Shown piece after piece: positions 1-9,219 of a stretch of DNA of 64,000 nt. The DNA is from Gemmatimonadaceae bacterium (GTDB lineage: Bacteria > Gemmatimonadota > Gemmatimonadetes > Gemmatimonadales > Gemmatimonadaceae): positions 186,001-250,000 of the forward strand of contig JABAQJ010000008.1 in the NCBI GenBank assembly GCA_019186945.1, read 5' to 3'. The notes beneath the pieces are model-generated. The model saw only the letters and a program-made list of their open reading frames with translations, was not told where the DNA came from and ran no database searches. Position 1 is the first letter of the stretch. Every line of letters begins with the position of its first letter. The translations under genes and the position numbers were made by a program.

Positions 1-1537
1 CGCCTGCGTCCGTTCCATGTCGTCGCCGATCGCCTTCGAACCATGCCCCACCGCGATCGACGAACGTGGCGACGCCGATCGACGCCAGCCCAAGGTCAAG
101 GAGGTTCCGCGAAATCGTGTACTGATACTCGATCGTGCCCTGGTACATGCGGTCTCCGGTGAACGAATGGACGGGGAACGCACGTGGGCCGGTCGTCAGG
201 CCAAGGTCGAACTCGGCTCCCGGAGCAGGTGAGCGCTGCGCGCCGCCGCCGGCGAAGAACGCGAACAGGTGATCGCGAGAAGGCCGCACGATGAGCGTGC
301 CCGCTCCGCGTACTGTGCCGGAGTCCAGTCCTCCGGTACCGAGGTGGCGTCCAGTCAGGCCGAGTTGGGCGAATGTGAAACCGCGTCCCTTCGCGATCAG
401 GGCGCCACCTTGCAGCGTCAGTTCGGATCCGATCCCGGAACGAGCATATCCCCAGGCCCTGGGAGACATCCAGACGCCGGCGCGGATCGTCGGGCTCAGA
501 TTGACGTCTTCATCTATGCCTGTGCTTCGGAGTCCTTCCGTCAGATGAAACCGGGCGCGGCTGGCTTCGATCGCGGCCCCCACGGCGGCAAACACGCTTC
601 GCGTCAACGGGACGCCGGGACGGTACGCGGTGTAGTCTTCGCGCCGCACGAGCAGCGTTGCATCCGACCGGATGTATCCGTTGGGCCCGGCTTGCCAGGC
701 ATATCCAGCCTGGGCGCGGCCAAGTTCGAGGACACGGCGCAACGAGTCGGCCGGTGCCGCGTTCCCGCCGTACCATCGCAGGACGCGACGATCGAGCGTG
801 GAGGCTTCGAGCCCGAACGCATTCCGATCCGACAGGGCCCGGAAGGGATTGAAGATGCCGACCGACGCGGCATCGCCGTCGCTCAAACGGTCGAACTGCG
901 TCCGGAGGTCGATCACACCCGACCATGCCCGGGGCGCATTCACCGCCAGGCGAAACGCATTGCGATCCGGCTCGGACCGGTACCTGAAACCTAACGAGGT
1001 ACCCGTACCGCCAAGGTTCGCCTCGGTCAGCGAGAGGTTGACGATCGTCTGTCCACCGGAGAAGCGCGCGCCGGCGTTGGCCTTGGTCGTCCAGCGGTCT
1101 CTCGTCGTGACGACGAGCGCCTGACCGATCGCTTCACCGATGGTGTCGACTTGCACAGCACGGAAGAAACCCAGCCTTCGGAGATTGCGCGCACTCTCCG
1201 CCGCGAGGGCGGAATCGAACGGGAGGCCTTCATGCAGGAGGAGCTCGCGCCGCACAACGAACTCGCGCGTCGTGACGTGCAGTCCGTTCAGGACTCGTGC
1301 GTACCAGCGGTCAGTCTCGGTCGCGTCGAAGATGTTCTCGCGCACCACGTGTACCCGGGTAATCGTCCGGTCCGGAGGCACGGACGACTGCGCATCCAGC
1401 GCGAGTGTCACGCCCGCCTGTCCGAGGCAGAGGACCGCCAGGAGGTGTCGGCGCCCGCAGCCGCTCGACGGGGAGCGCGGCTCCAGTCGCATCATCGGCG
1501 CCGGGAACTCCAGAGAAAATGGCAGCTTGTCCGACAT
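1..1537 (-). CDS. BamA/D15-type outer-membrane beta-barrel protein (C-terminus cut by window edge)
   Basis: The reverse strand is open without a stop from an ATG at 1537 to the left edge (about 512 codons), so the gene is partial. After an N-terminal hydrophobic stretch ending near LALDAQ comes one POTRA-like segment (about residues 50-140, with FVVRRELLLHEG and LRRLGFF). A barrel rich in alternating aromatic and polar residues follows. Near the edge TFVDRGGAW resembles the last strands of D15/surface-antigen proteins. Known family members insert or export proteins at the outer membrane; the substrate cannot be told here. An inner ATG at 1495 (MMRLEP) is an alternative start and gives a more compact signal peptide. 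The amidase stop lies only 13 bp upstream on the same strand, so the two are probably co-transcribed. Confidence 0.82.
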   Translation of the reverse strand, partial: MSDKLPFSLEFPAPMMRLEPRSPSSGCGRRHLLAVLCLGQAGVTLALDAQSSVPPDRTITRVHVVRENIFDATETDRWYARVLNGLHVTTREFVVRRELLLHEGLPFDSALAAESARNLRRLGFFRAVQVDTIGEAIGQALVVTTRDRWTTKANAGARFSGGQTIVNLSLTEANLGGTGTSLGFRYRSEPDRNAFRLAVNAPRAWSGVIDLRTQFDRLSDGDAASVGIFNPFRALSDRNAFGLEASTLDRRVLRWYGGNAAPADSLRRVLELGRAQAGYAWQAGPNGYIRSDATLLVRREDYTAYRPGVPLTRSVFAAVGAAIEASRARFHLTEGLRSTGIDEDVNLSPTIRAGVWMSPRAWGYARSGIGSELTLQGGALIAKGRGFTFAQLGLTGRHLGTGGLDSGTVRGAGTLIVRPSRDHLFAFFAGGGAQRSPAPGAEFDLGLTTGPRAFPVHSFTGDRMYQGTIEYQYTISRNLLDLGLASIGVATFVDRGGAWFEGDRRRHGTDAG

Positions 1538-1550
1538 CCGCCGGCGCCGT

Positions 1551-3041
1551 TCACGCGGCCCAAAGGGCAGGGTGTCGGTTGGCCCAGGGGCGTGCGCTTT
1601 CGAGCTGTCCGGCCAGCCGAAAGAGCGTCGCCTCGTCGCCAAAGCGTCCCACGATCTGTACGCCGATCGGCAGCCCGTTCGCGTTCCAGTACAGCGGTAC
1701 CGACATGGCCGGCTGACCGGTGACGTTGAACAGCGGCGTGAAGGGAATGAAGTCGAAGAGGCCCGAGGCCGCTTTCTCCAGCACACCCAGCATTTTCATG
1801 AGCGCGCCCGCGTTCAGCCGACCGAACCAGCGCATCATGAGCATTTCATGGGGCGGCGGTTGCAGTTGGCCGATCGGGAACGGCGGCATCCCGAGGGTCG
1901 GCGTGACGAGCACGTCGATATTCTCGAAAAAGGCGCCGACGCGGCGACCGGTCTGCCTCAGGAAGTGCTCCGCCAGCGCGAAATCCGCGGCGCTGGTCTG
2001 CTGCCCCAGCAGATGCAGCATCCAGGTCGTCGCCTCCACGTCGGCGCGGGTTGCGGCGCGGCCGATCATATCCCTGGCCTCGACGATCGCCGCGGACGTT
2101 TCGCCGCAGATCATCGTCAGGAATGCGAGGTTGAACGCTTCGCGATCCACTGCCAGCGACCGCTCGACCACATCGTGACCTAACGATTCGAGCAATCCCA
2201 CAGCGTCCTGCAGGGCGGTGCGGCAGTCGGCATCCACGCGGGTTCCCAGCAGCGGTTCGTCGGTGAAAGCCACACGGAGTCGCCCGGGCGGAGTGTCGAC
2301 TTCCGTCAGATAGTCCCGCGTCGGCGGCGCCGTCTCACATGGAGCGCCCGGCTCTCGACCGCGCAACGCATCCAGCATTGCCGCGCTGTCCCGCACGCTC
2401 CGCGTCAGGCAGTGCTCCACGGTCGCACCTTGCCAATGCTCGCCAACGAGCGGACCGGCCGGTGTTCGTCCACGCGTCGGCTTGAGACCGAAGAGCCCGC
2501 AGCACGACGCGGGAATCCGAATGGACCCGCCTCCGTCTCCCCCACCGGCAAGGGGGACCATCCCGCTCGCTACGGCGGCGGCCGAACCGCCGGACGAACC
2601 CCCCGGTGTCCGCGCAGGATCCCACGGATTCCTCGTCGGCCCAAACAGCTCCGGTTCCGTAAATGGCGTCAGCCCGAACTCCGGCGTGTTCGTCTTGCCT
2701 ACGACGATCACGCCCGCGCGACGGTAGCGCCGTACGATCTCGGTATCATAGGGTGGTCGCCATCCTCGAAACAGCCGGCTCCCGCTCGTGATCGGCTCTC
2801 CTTCGTACCAGGCCAGCAGGTCCTTGAGCAGAATCGGTACGCCTCGAAACGCGCCGCCGGGAAGCTCGCTTTCCGCTTCCTGCAACGCCCGGTCGTACAT
2901 GGTGTGTACGACGGCGTTGAGTGAAGGGTTCAGCCGCTCGATCCGCTCGATCGCGGCCTGGACCAGTTCTCGCGGCGCGACGTCGCCCGCGCGCACGAGC
3001 TGCGCCAGACCGAGTGCGTCGTATGACGAGTAATCGTTCAC
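1551..3041 (-). CDS. Amidase-signature family amidase
   Basis: A 496-residue protein if translation starts at the GTG at 3041 ([14 protein letters not shown]). The frame stays open further upstream, but that extension has no family similarity and would run into the oppositely oriented gene. The amidase signature is intact: Lys73 in LLKDLL, cis-Ser149 in GGSSGGS and nucleophile Ser173 in [10 protein letters not shown], with the same spacing as the Ser-cisSer-Lys triad of FAAH and 6-aminohexanoate-cyclic-dimer hydrolase. It should hydrolyse a C-N amide bond; the substrate is unknown. I see no signal peptide, so it is probably cytoplasmic. The stop is followed within 13 bp by the D15-type gene. 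The full length and complete triad argue for a working enzyme, unlike the amidase remnant at 37.7-37.9 kb. Confidence 0.9.
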   Translation of the reverse strand: MNDYSSYDALGLAQLVRAGDVAPRELVQAAIERIERLNPSLNAVVHTMYDRALQEAESELPGGAFRGVPILLKDLLAWYEGEPITSGSRLFRGWRPPYDTEIVRRYRRAGVIVVGKTNTPEFGLTPFTEPELFGPTRNPWDPARTPGGSSGGSAAAVASGMVPLAGGGDGGGSIRIPASCCGLFGLKPTRGRTPAGPLVGEHWQGATVEHCLTRSVRDSAAMLDALRGREPGAPCETAPPTRDYLTEVDTPPGRLRVAFTDEPLLGTRVDADCRTALQDAVGLLESLGHDVVERSLAVDREAFNLAFLTMICGETSAAIVEARDMIGRAATRADVEATTWMLHLLGQQTSAADFALAEHFLRQTGRRVGAFFENIDVLVTPTLGMPPFPIGQLQPPPHEMLMMRWFGRLNAGALMKMLGVLEKAASGLFDFIPFTPLFNVTGQPAMSVPLYWNANGLPIGVQIVGRFGDEATLFRLAGQLESARPWANRHPALWAA

Positions 3042-3215
3042 GGACCTCGCGCGCCTGGTGTGAGGGTGAGTTGGGCTTGCAGCCGTCGTCCCGTACAGGG
3101 AAAGGTGCGCCGGTTGCCGTCGCTTCGTCCATGCCGACTGGCGCTGGTGCGGCGAACGCGGCAGAATCGACGTGGACGGCAACTCGTGCGTCGTAACGCC
3201 CAACCTCACGCCACC

Positions 3216-4370
3216 ATGGGCCATCGTCGACTGACAATCCTGCTCGGTGCCGCGTTCGCCATGCAGACACGGATCGCCATGGGACAGATGCAGGGGAACG
3301 ACTGGCAGGCGGTTGCCGCCAGAATAGTCGAGCGCATGGCGCTCACCAGCGGCGAGCGCGTCTTCCTGCTCGCAGAACCCGGGCTCGCCGATTCGCTGAT
3401 CGAGCCACTCCGCGCCCGCGTGCGTGCGGCGGGAGGCATCGACCTTGGTGCGGTCGCGGTGCGCGGGGTGGCGCCCGCGGCATGGCAGACCGACTGGACC
3501 AGGCGCCTTGCATCGCTGAACGGCGCCGCGCTCGACGCGGAGCTCAGGACGACGGACCTCGGGGTTATGCTGCCGGGTCCGGTGCCCGCGGACACCGTTT
3601 ATGCCGCGATGCAGAACGTCTTGCGCAACGGTCACGGTCGGACCATCCACTTCCACTGGGCTGGCGCGTACGCGATGGACGGCACGCTTCTGCCGATGAC
3701 GCCGGCGCGATCCCGGCATTACCAGGAGGTTCTGCTCGGCACGGACTACGCGCGGCTTGGCCGCGCCCAGGAGGCGCTGGAGCGCGCGATGCGCGGTGCG
3801 AGCGTTCGCGTGACCACGCCTGCCGGAACGGATCTGTCGTTCCGGATCGGCGACAGGCAGGTGACGAAACAGGACGGCGATGCGTCGCTCGCGCGCACGC
3901 GAAGCGCGCGCGTACTGATCGATCGCGAGATAGAGCTGCCGGCAGGCGCCATCCGCGTTGCTCCTGTGGAGGAGAGCGTCAATGGCAAGATTGCGTTTCC
4001 CGCCAGCGACTGGGGAGGAGAGCGGGTCGAGGGCCTGGTGATGACGTTCGCGAATGGACGACTGACCGGGTTCGTCGCGACGCGCGGACGCGCGGGCGTG
4101 GAGAAGGAACTGACGCAGGGGGGCGATCCCGCGCGCGCATTCCGTGAGTTCGCGCTCGGCCTCAACCCTTTACTGGCGATTCTGCCGAGCGGCGAGCGAT
4201 GGATACCGTACTACGGCTACGGAGCGGGTGTGGTACGTCTCTCGTTAGGTGACAACACAGAACTTGGTGGGAAGGTGGGTGGCGGATATCTGCGCTGGAA
4301 CTTCTTTTCCGATGCCACCGTGAGGATTGGCGACGACGTTTGGGTGCGTGGAGGACGACTCGAGAAGTAG
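3216..4370 (+). CDS. Secreted aminopeptidase-like protein (M29-like)
   Basis: A 384-residue protein. I chose the ATG at 3216 because it opens a signal peptide (MGHRRLTILLGAAFA) ending near AMGQ; the frame is open further upstream but is low-complexity Arg-rich. The body (VERMALTSGERVFLLAEPG, LGVMLPGPVPADTVYAAM, FALGLNPLL, ELGGKVGGGYLRWNFF) resembles the fold of M29 thermophilic aminopeptidases. The C-terminal HxD metal pair typical of M29 is not visible: that place reads RWNFFSDAT. It may therefore be a divergent or non-catalytic relative. It diverges from the amidase, leaving about 170 bp for both promoters. Coding status is firm; the family call is moderate. Confidence 0.65.
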   Translation: MGHRRLTILLGAAFAMQTRIAMGQMQGNDWQAVAARIVERMALTSGERVFLLAEPGLADSLIEPLRARVRAAGGIDLGAVAVRGVAPAAWQTDWTRRLASLNGAALDAELRTTDLGVMLPGPVPADTVYAAMQNVLRNGHGRTIHFHWAGAYAMDGTLLPMTPARSRHYQEVLLGTDYARLGRAQEALERAMRGASVRVTTPAGTDLSFRIGDRQVTKQDGDASLARTRSARVLIDREIELPAGAIRVAPVEESVNGKIAFPASDWGGERVEGLVMTFANGRLTGFVATRGRAGVEKELTQGGDPARAFREFALGLNPLLAILPSGERWIPYYGYGAGVVRLSLGDNTELGGKVGGGYLRWNFFSDATVRIGDDVWVRGGRLEK

Positions 4371-4590
4371 TCGCCGACATCGCATCGTCCGGTCGGTGGG
4401 TGACCGTCATCGAGCAAGCCACGAGGTTCCGATGCGGATCGGGCACTGTCGGTCCCGCGGTTCCACCCCTTGCCACCGAAAGGTGGAGAGAACCGGTCGT
4501 TCTCACGGATTATCGATACGTCAGCGTCGACGGCAAACACCGTTGTGTGCGCGCTCGTGTCGACGGGAAGCGCCCCTCAACGAAGGCCGC

Positions 4591-5900
4591 ATGTTCCGTG
4601 GACACCTGAACGTCTCACGGTGCGGGCAGATTGCCGCCTTCGTGTCGACCAGCATGCTGACGTCAGGCACATTGCCGCTTCGTGCGCAGTTCGGCATTCC
4701 CGCGGTCGATTCAGCCGATGTTGCGCGGGAGCATGGACCCGAGCGGTGGCGGCGATGAACCGGCGCGACCTGACAGCGGTGCGGTTCGAGGTCGGGCGCG
4801 CGGCGAGCGCGTGGCCGGCTGAACCAGCGTACGTCTGGCGGCGCGTCCTGCTTGCCGCCAGGGCCGCCGAGACATCCGGGTTCAGTCACGCGCTCGACGT
4901 TCCGACATCCTGGGGGTCGAGCGGCGGTCTCGTGTCGGATAGCGCCATCCGCCGGATGGCCTCCCTCCCGTCGCTTTCCGCGCTGCGCTTGCGAAACGAG
5001 GAGAATCGAAGAGCGATATCCATGTGACGTTCGCCGACTGCACGTTCTGGCCCGAAGGTGTCGACTTCGATTCGCGGACGCGACGGTTCTACGTGACCAG
5101 CGTTCGGATCGGGACGATCGCCGAGGTCGGCGCCGATGGATCGATGCGCTCGATAGTGCCGAGTGACACAAAGCGTATTGGCGCATTGTTAGGCGTCCGC
5201 GTCGATCCGAAGCGTAACGACCTGTGGGTCACGATGAGCGGCATCCCCCAAAGACCGACGTATGTGGCGGTCGACTCGTCACTCGCGGCGCTCCTGCGCG
5301 TCCGGATCAGCGACGGCGTCGTCGAGGCTCGCTGGGATCTGCCGCCGGTCGCCGTCAGGCACGTGCTGGGCGACATTGCCGTCGTGTCCAACGGAGACGT
5401 GTACGTGACCGACTCTGCCCAGCCGTTCCTGTATCGATTGCGCTCCGGTACTGGTTCGCTGCCGCGCTACGCGCACCCGCTGTTCAATTCACTGCAAGGG
5501 GTGGCGCCGGCGCCAGGCGGGAGGGGCTGTATGTCGCCGACTACGCGCACGGATTGCTGAGGATGGACCTGGAAAGTGGCGACGTACGCCGGTTCCAGGA
5601 TGTGCCCGGCGCGACGACGTCAGGGTGCGACGGCATCGCCGTGGACGGGGAGGCGATCATTACCGTGCAGAACGGCGCGCGGCCGGCCCAAGTCGTCAGG
5701 TTCGACGTCGATACTCTGGCGATGCGGATCGCGCGAGCGGTGGTGCTCGATCGGCAGGAAGGCAGTTCGCCCGAGCCCACGATCGGCACGCTGGCCGACG
5801 ACCCATTCGTCTATGCGGCGAACATCCAGTGGGAAGCGTTCGACGAGAAGCGTGTGCGCAGATCCGTGGTGGCTCTGACTCGGCCTCGGCTGGTTGCCGT
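4591..5900 (+). pseudogene. Frameshifted SMP-30/NHL-propeller-like secreted protein
   Basis: Pieces of one protein appear in successive frames. A signal peptide and mature start (STSMLTSGTLPLRAQFGIP) run from the ATG at 4591 and stop at 4758. A helical TPR-like segment (AVAAMNRRDLTAVRFEVGR) continues in another frame to a stop at 5027. A propeller part begins at about the GTG at 5024 (FWPEGVDFDSRTRRFYVTS) and runs to about 5515. The propeller then continues (GLYVADYAHGLLRMDLESG) in a third frame to about 5900, where similarity fades. At least three frame changes (about 4735, 5020 and 5515) are needed to join them. Intact relatives are secreted lactonase-like beta-propellers. Either this is a decayed gene or the assembly has several indels; neighbouring genes show no such errors, which favours decay. 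Both end positions are approximate. Confidence 0.7.
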
Positions 5901-6025
5901 CGAGTGGGATCTCACTGGCGATTCCATGCCGGTCCGGCGCAGACGCGAACACGAAGCCTTGCACCGCGGCGCGCCCAACGCCCTAGCCGGTCGTTCGGCG
6001 ATGGAGTGCGCGAGCGCCCGATACC

Positions 6026-6059
6026 TTGACATCCGACAATCCGCGGCACAGGATTGTCG
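6026..6059 (+). promoter_or_regulatory. Promoter with palindromic operator for the padR-ADOP operon
   Basis: A perfect -35 hexamer TTGACA at 6026-6031 is followed by a perfect 9-bp inverted repeat, CGACAATCC (6034-6042) and GGATTGTCG (6051-6059), with an 8-bp spacer. A -10 box at normal spacing would fall at about 6049-6054, inside the right arm, and is weak. PadR proteins are dimeric winged-helix repressors that often bind their own promoter. The palindrome is 33 bp before the likely PadR start, so autorepression is a reasonable inference. Confidence 0.6.
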
Positions 6060-6092
6060 ACCGGCTTGGTATCCGCTCATTCGGGAGGCCAC

Positions 6093-6422
6093 GTGTCCGC
6101 TCGCGCCGACCTGCTTCAGGGCACACTCGATCTCCTCATCCTCCAGACGTTGCGCCAGACGCCGCTCCATGGCTGGGGGATCTCGCGGCGAATTCGTGAG
6201 CGCAGTCGCAACGTGCTAGAGGTCAACCAGGGATCGCTCTACCCGGCGCTGTACCGGCTGGAGGCGCGCGGGTTGATCCTGGCGGATGAAGGGTACTCGG
6301 AGCAGGGACGTCGCGTGCGTGTCTATAAGCTGTCCGCTGCCGGCAGGAGACACCTTGCGGACGAGGTCCAGGGCTGGCGCCTCTTCTCAGGCGCGGTCGA
6401 ACACATCCTCTCGCCGACGTGA
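6093..6422 (+). CDS. PadR-family transcriptional regulator
   Basis: A 109-residue protein from the GTG at 6093, chosen because GGGAGG lies about 6 nt upstream and because family members begin with a version of the segment that follows it (LLQGTLDLLILQTL). The PadR winged helix is complete: LHGWGISRRI, the recognition region EVNQGSLYPALYRLEARGLI, and the wing RVYKLSAAGRRHL. Its stop overlaps the start of the permease gene by 4 bp (GTGA), so the two are translationally coupled. In Acidobacteriota and Gemmatimonadota, PadR regulators commonly sit in front of ADOP permeases. The palindrome at 6034-6059 is the likely operator. The inducing ligand is unknown. Confidence 0.93.
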   Translation: MSARADLLQGTLDLLILQTLRQTPLHGWGISRRIRERSRNVLEVNQGSLYPALYRLEARGLILADEGYSEQGRRVRVYKLSAAGRRHLADEVQGWRLFSGAVEHILSPT

Positions 6423-9055
6423 CGATCGTGCCGATTCCAGACGCTTTGAATCGGCTGGTGCGCCGGATTCGCCGATCTTTCCGCCCGGCGGTATTCGAGC
6501 GGCAACTGGACGACGAGCTGCGATTCCACGTGGATGCCGAGTCAGCGGAGCTGGTCCGCCTGGGCACCGCGCCGGAGGAGGCGCGGCGGCGGGCGATTGC
6601 CGCTCTGGGAGGATTCGAACGCTGGCGTGACGAGGCTCGTGACACGCGCGCGACCGGCGCTCTGGAGCGCCTGGTACGCGACGCGCGACTCTCGATCCGC
6701 TCGCTCCGTCGCTCGCCGGCGTACTCGATTCCCGTCGCCGCGACACTCGCGTTAGGCATCGCGGCGATGGCGTCGATCGGTACGGTGGCTTACGACGTAG
6801 TCTTCCGACCCTTGCCATATCGCGAACCGGATCGCCTCGTCGCCCTCTTCGAGCGCAACGTCCCGCGTCAGCGCGACCGGAATGTCGTATCGGCGACCGC
6901 CATGCAGGAATGGAAGCAGCGCAATCGGACCGTGGACTCGATCTCCGGTCTTATGCCATCGAGTGCCGTCTGGCAAGGTGCGGCGGGGCCCGAGCGGATC
7001 AGCGGCGCCGAAGTTAGTCCCGGCCTGTTTGAGCTTCTGGGCCGGCGCCCGGCGCTCGGCCCCGGCTTTTCGCCTGCGACGGCCACGAACGAAGTGGTTG
7101 TCAGTCACAGCTTCTGGACGTCGCGACTCGGCGGAGATTCGAGCGTCATCGGCACCCCCGTTCGATTCGACGGACGACCTGTGGTGGTGGTCGGTGTCAT
7201 GCCTCAGGACTTTGCGCCGGTCCGGTTTGGCTGGATGGGCGAACAGGAATACTGGCTTCCGCTCGTCCTCACGCAGCAGCACAGAGAATGGGGGCGCTTC
7301 TTGCTCGTGATCGGCCGGTTGAAGGCGGATGTAACCGTCGAAGGCGCGACGCGCGATCTCGAGGCCATCCACGCTCAACTCCGCGCGGAAGGCGCGATCG
7401 CCGACGGATGGTATGCGCAAGTGATTCCGTTGACCGAAGAGATAACCGGGCGGGTACGCCCGGCGTTTCTGGCGATCGTGGTAGCATGTGCGTTGCTGCT
7501 GGCGATGGTCCTGACGAACACGACGCTGCTGGCGATCGCGCACGCCTCTCGACGAGCGAGGGACGTGGTGTTGAGATCGGTGCTCGGCGCGACCGGTTCG
7601 CGACTATTGGCCGAGCGTCTGGTGACATCCGTCATTCTCGCGAGCCTGGGTGCAGGAGCCGGCATCCTGCTATCGAGCTGGGTCATCCCCGCATTGGCGG
7701 CGTTCCTGCCGGAGGCACTCCCGCGGCTTCACACAGTCCGCTTCGGCGCTGTCGCCGTCGCTGTTGGCGTTGCGACAGGGGCTATTGCCACGCTCCTGCT
7801 CGCGGTCGTTCCGGCGGCGCTCTTTCGTCCGGGCGCGTCGGTGGGGTTGTTGCATGGAGCCGGACGCATGACGAGCGGAGCGCGAACGTCATGGGTGGTG
7901 ATCGGTGAGGCGGCGACGGCTGTGGTTCTCTCGCTGTTCGCAAGTCTGACGTTGCGCAGCTTCGAACGGCTCTCCGCCGTCAACTACGGCTTCAATGCAG
8001 ATCGGTTGATCGCGTTCCGCGTCAGTTTCAACGCTGCCGGCGTTTCTAACGCCGGGGCGCGGGCGGCGTCGACGGCCTTCTTCGAGCGTCTCCGAGCGAT
8101 CCCCGGCGTGATTGCCGCGGGACGCACGTCAGTGCGGCCGTTCAACCCCGGAGGCACGGCGACGACTGTAACACCGGTTGGCTGGGGAGACCGGGATCGC
8201 TCGGCATTTCCGACAGCTGACGTCCGATTTGTCGATGCCGGCTACTTCCAGGCGATGGACCTGACGACAGTGGAGGGTCGGCTCTTCTCGTCGAGCGAGA
8301 CGGCGAGCGGGCCGATTCGCGCCGTGGTCAATGAAGCGTTCGGGCGGAGGCTGTGGCCGGGCGAGCGAGGTCTGGTCGGTCGGTCGTTCGATGTGCGGGT
8401 AAACGGGACACCGTCGCCGGAGATCATCGGGGTAGTGCGGGACGTGCGGCTCGCGTCGCCGCGCGAGGAGACTCGGCCCACCGTCTATCTGTACACGGAG
8501 CAGATGCCTGTCGGTGAGGAATACGATGTCCTGGTGCGCACGGCGGTCGAAGAGTCGGCGATCGTGCCGCTGATTCGCGGGGCGCTACGGTCCGTGTCGG
8601 AATCGACGCCGGCGTATCGGATCGAAAGCATGCGCCACACGGTCGATCAGACCATGGCGCGAGAGCGCGTGACGGCACAGCTGCTGCTGTTCTTCGCAGC
8701 GGCGGCGTTGTTACTGGTGGCAGTGGGCGTTCATGGCCTGTATGCCGGCGAGGTTGCTCGGCGGCGCCGGGAGATTGGCGTGCGGATGGCGTTGGGCGAG
8801 ACGGTCTTGAGTGTAATCCGCTCGATGCTGTGGGGGGCCACTGTGCGGACCGTTGCGGGTGTGGTCGTGGGAGGGGTGGCGGGACTCGCTGCGTCGCGCG
8901 TTCTTCAGAGTTTTCTCTTCGGGATTGCGCCGAGCGATCCGCTGTCGTATGTGGGTTCCGCGCTGGTGGTGCTGCTGACGGCGATGGCGGCGACGCTGGT
9001 GCCGGCACTGAGGGCATCGAGTGTGATGCCGAGCGAAGCGTTGCGGGCGGAGTGA
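6419..9055 (+). CDS. ADOP-family ABC transporter permease (MacB/FtsX type)
   Basis: An 878-residue inner-membrane protein with the duplicated ADOP layout. A cytoplasmic N-terminus of about 90 residues (ERQLDDELRFHVDAESAE) precedes a first TM helix (SIPVAATLALGIAAM) and a large periplasmic MacB_PCD domain. An FtsX block of three TM helices starts around residue 340. A second TM, periplasmic domain and FtsX block ends in PALRASSVMPSEALRAE, the typical permease C-terminus. Related MacB-type complexes are mechanotransmission pumps. No ATPase gene is adjacent, so the partner must be elsewhere. It starts at a GTG that overlaps the padR stop. The 60-bp inverted repeat at 9081-9140 lies just downstream. 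Confidence 0.93.
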   Translation: MTIVPIPDALNRLVRRIRRSFRPAVFERQLDDELRFHVDAESAELVRLGTAPEEARRRAIAALGGFERWRDEARDTRATGALERLVRDARLSIRSLRRSPAYSIPVAATLALGIAAMASIGTVAYDVVFRPLPYREPDRLVALFERNVPRQRDRNVVSATAMQEWKQRNRTVDSISGLMPSSAVWQGAAGPERISGAEVSPGLFELLGRRPALGPGFSPATATNEVVVSHSFWTSRLGGDSSVIGTPVRFDGRPVVVVGVMPQDFAPVRFGWMGEQEYWLPLVLTQQHREWGRFLLVIGRLKADVTVEGATRDLEAIHAQLRAEGAIADGWYAQVIPLTEEITGRVRPAFLAIVVACALLLAMVLTNTTLLAIAHASRRARDVVLRSVLGATGSRLLAERLVTSVILASLGAGAGILLSSWVIPALAAFLPEALPRLHTVRFGAVAVAVGVATGAIATLLLAVVPAALFRPGASVGLLHGAGRMTSGARTSWVVIGEAATAVVLSLFASLTLRSFERLSAVNYGFNADRLIAFRVSFNAAGVSNAGARAASTAFFERLRAIPGVIAAGRTSVRPFNPGGTATTVTPVGWGDRDRSAFPTADVRFVDAGYFQAMDLTTVEGRLFSSSETASGPIRAVVNEAFGRRLWPGERGLVGRSFDVRVNGTPSPEIIGVVRDVRLASPREETRPTVYLYTEQMPVGEEYDVLVRTAVEESAIVPLIRGALRSVSESTPAYRIESMRHTVDQTMARERVTAQLLLFFAAAALLLVAVGVHGLYAGEVARRRREIGVRMALGETVLSVIRSMLWGATVRTVAGVVVGGVAGLAASRVLQSFLFGIAPSDPLSYVGSALVVLLTAMAATLVPALRASSVMPSEALRAE

Positions 9056-9080
9056 GACCTGGCTCAATTGGTGGCTCAAC

Positions 9081-9140
9081 TGGGGTCAGACTCCATTCGA
9101 GATGGGGGTCAGACCCCATCTCGAATGGAGTCTGACCCCA
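9081..9140. repeat. 60-bp inverted repeat with GGGGTCAGAC core (REP-like palindrome)
   Basis: The left arm (9081-9107, beginning TGGGGTCAGACTCC) and right arm (9114-9140) are perfect 27-nt reverse complements around a 6-nt loop. Partial pairing extends a few bases outward (9077-9144). GGGGTCAGAC words of this kind recur as extragenic palindromes in many GC-rich soil bacteria, in some cases near REP-associated Y1 transposases; that link comes from general knowledge. No transposase lies nearby. Its place right after the ADOP operon means the hairpin could also end transcription. No second copy was noticed in this window. Confidence 0.85.
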
Positions 9141-9219
9141 ATTGCGGTTCGGTGGCTGCTTGCGCGGGAGGTCACGCGCGGCCAACGTCTCCACCACGAA
9201 CACCCACTGCCAGGAACGC

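Noticed and set aside
1140-2183. A 347-codon plus-strand frame across the D15-type and amidase genes
   Set aside because: It crosses two clear minus-strand genes and has a composition typical of a shadow frame (very high Arg and Ser).
4473-4486. CCACC-GAAA-GGTGG hairpin downstream of the M29-like gene as a terminator
   Set aside because: The stem is only 5 bp and has no T-tract; too weak to call.
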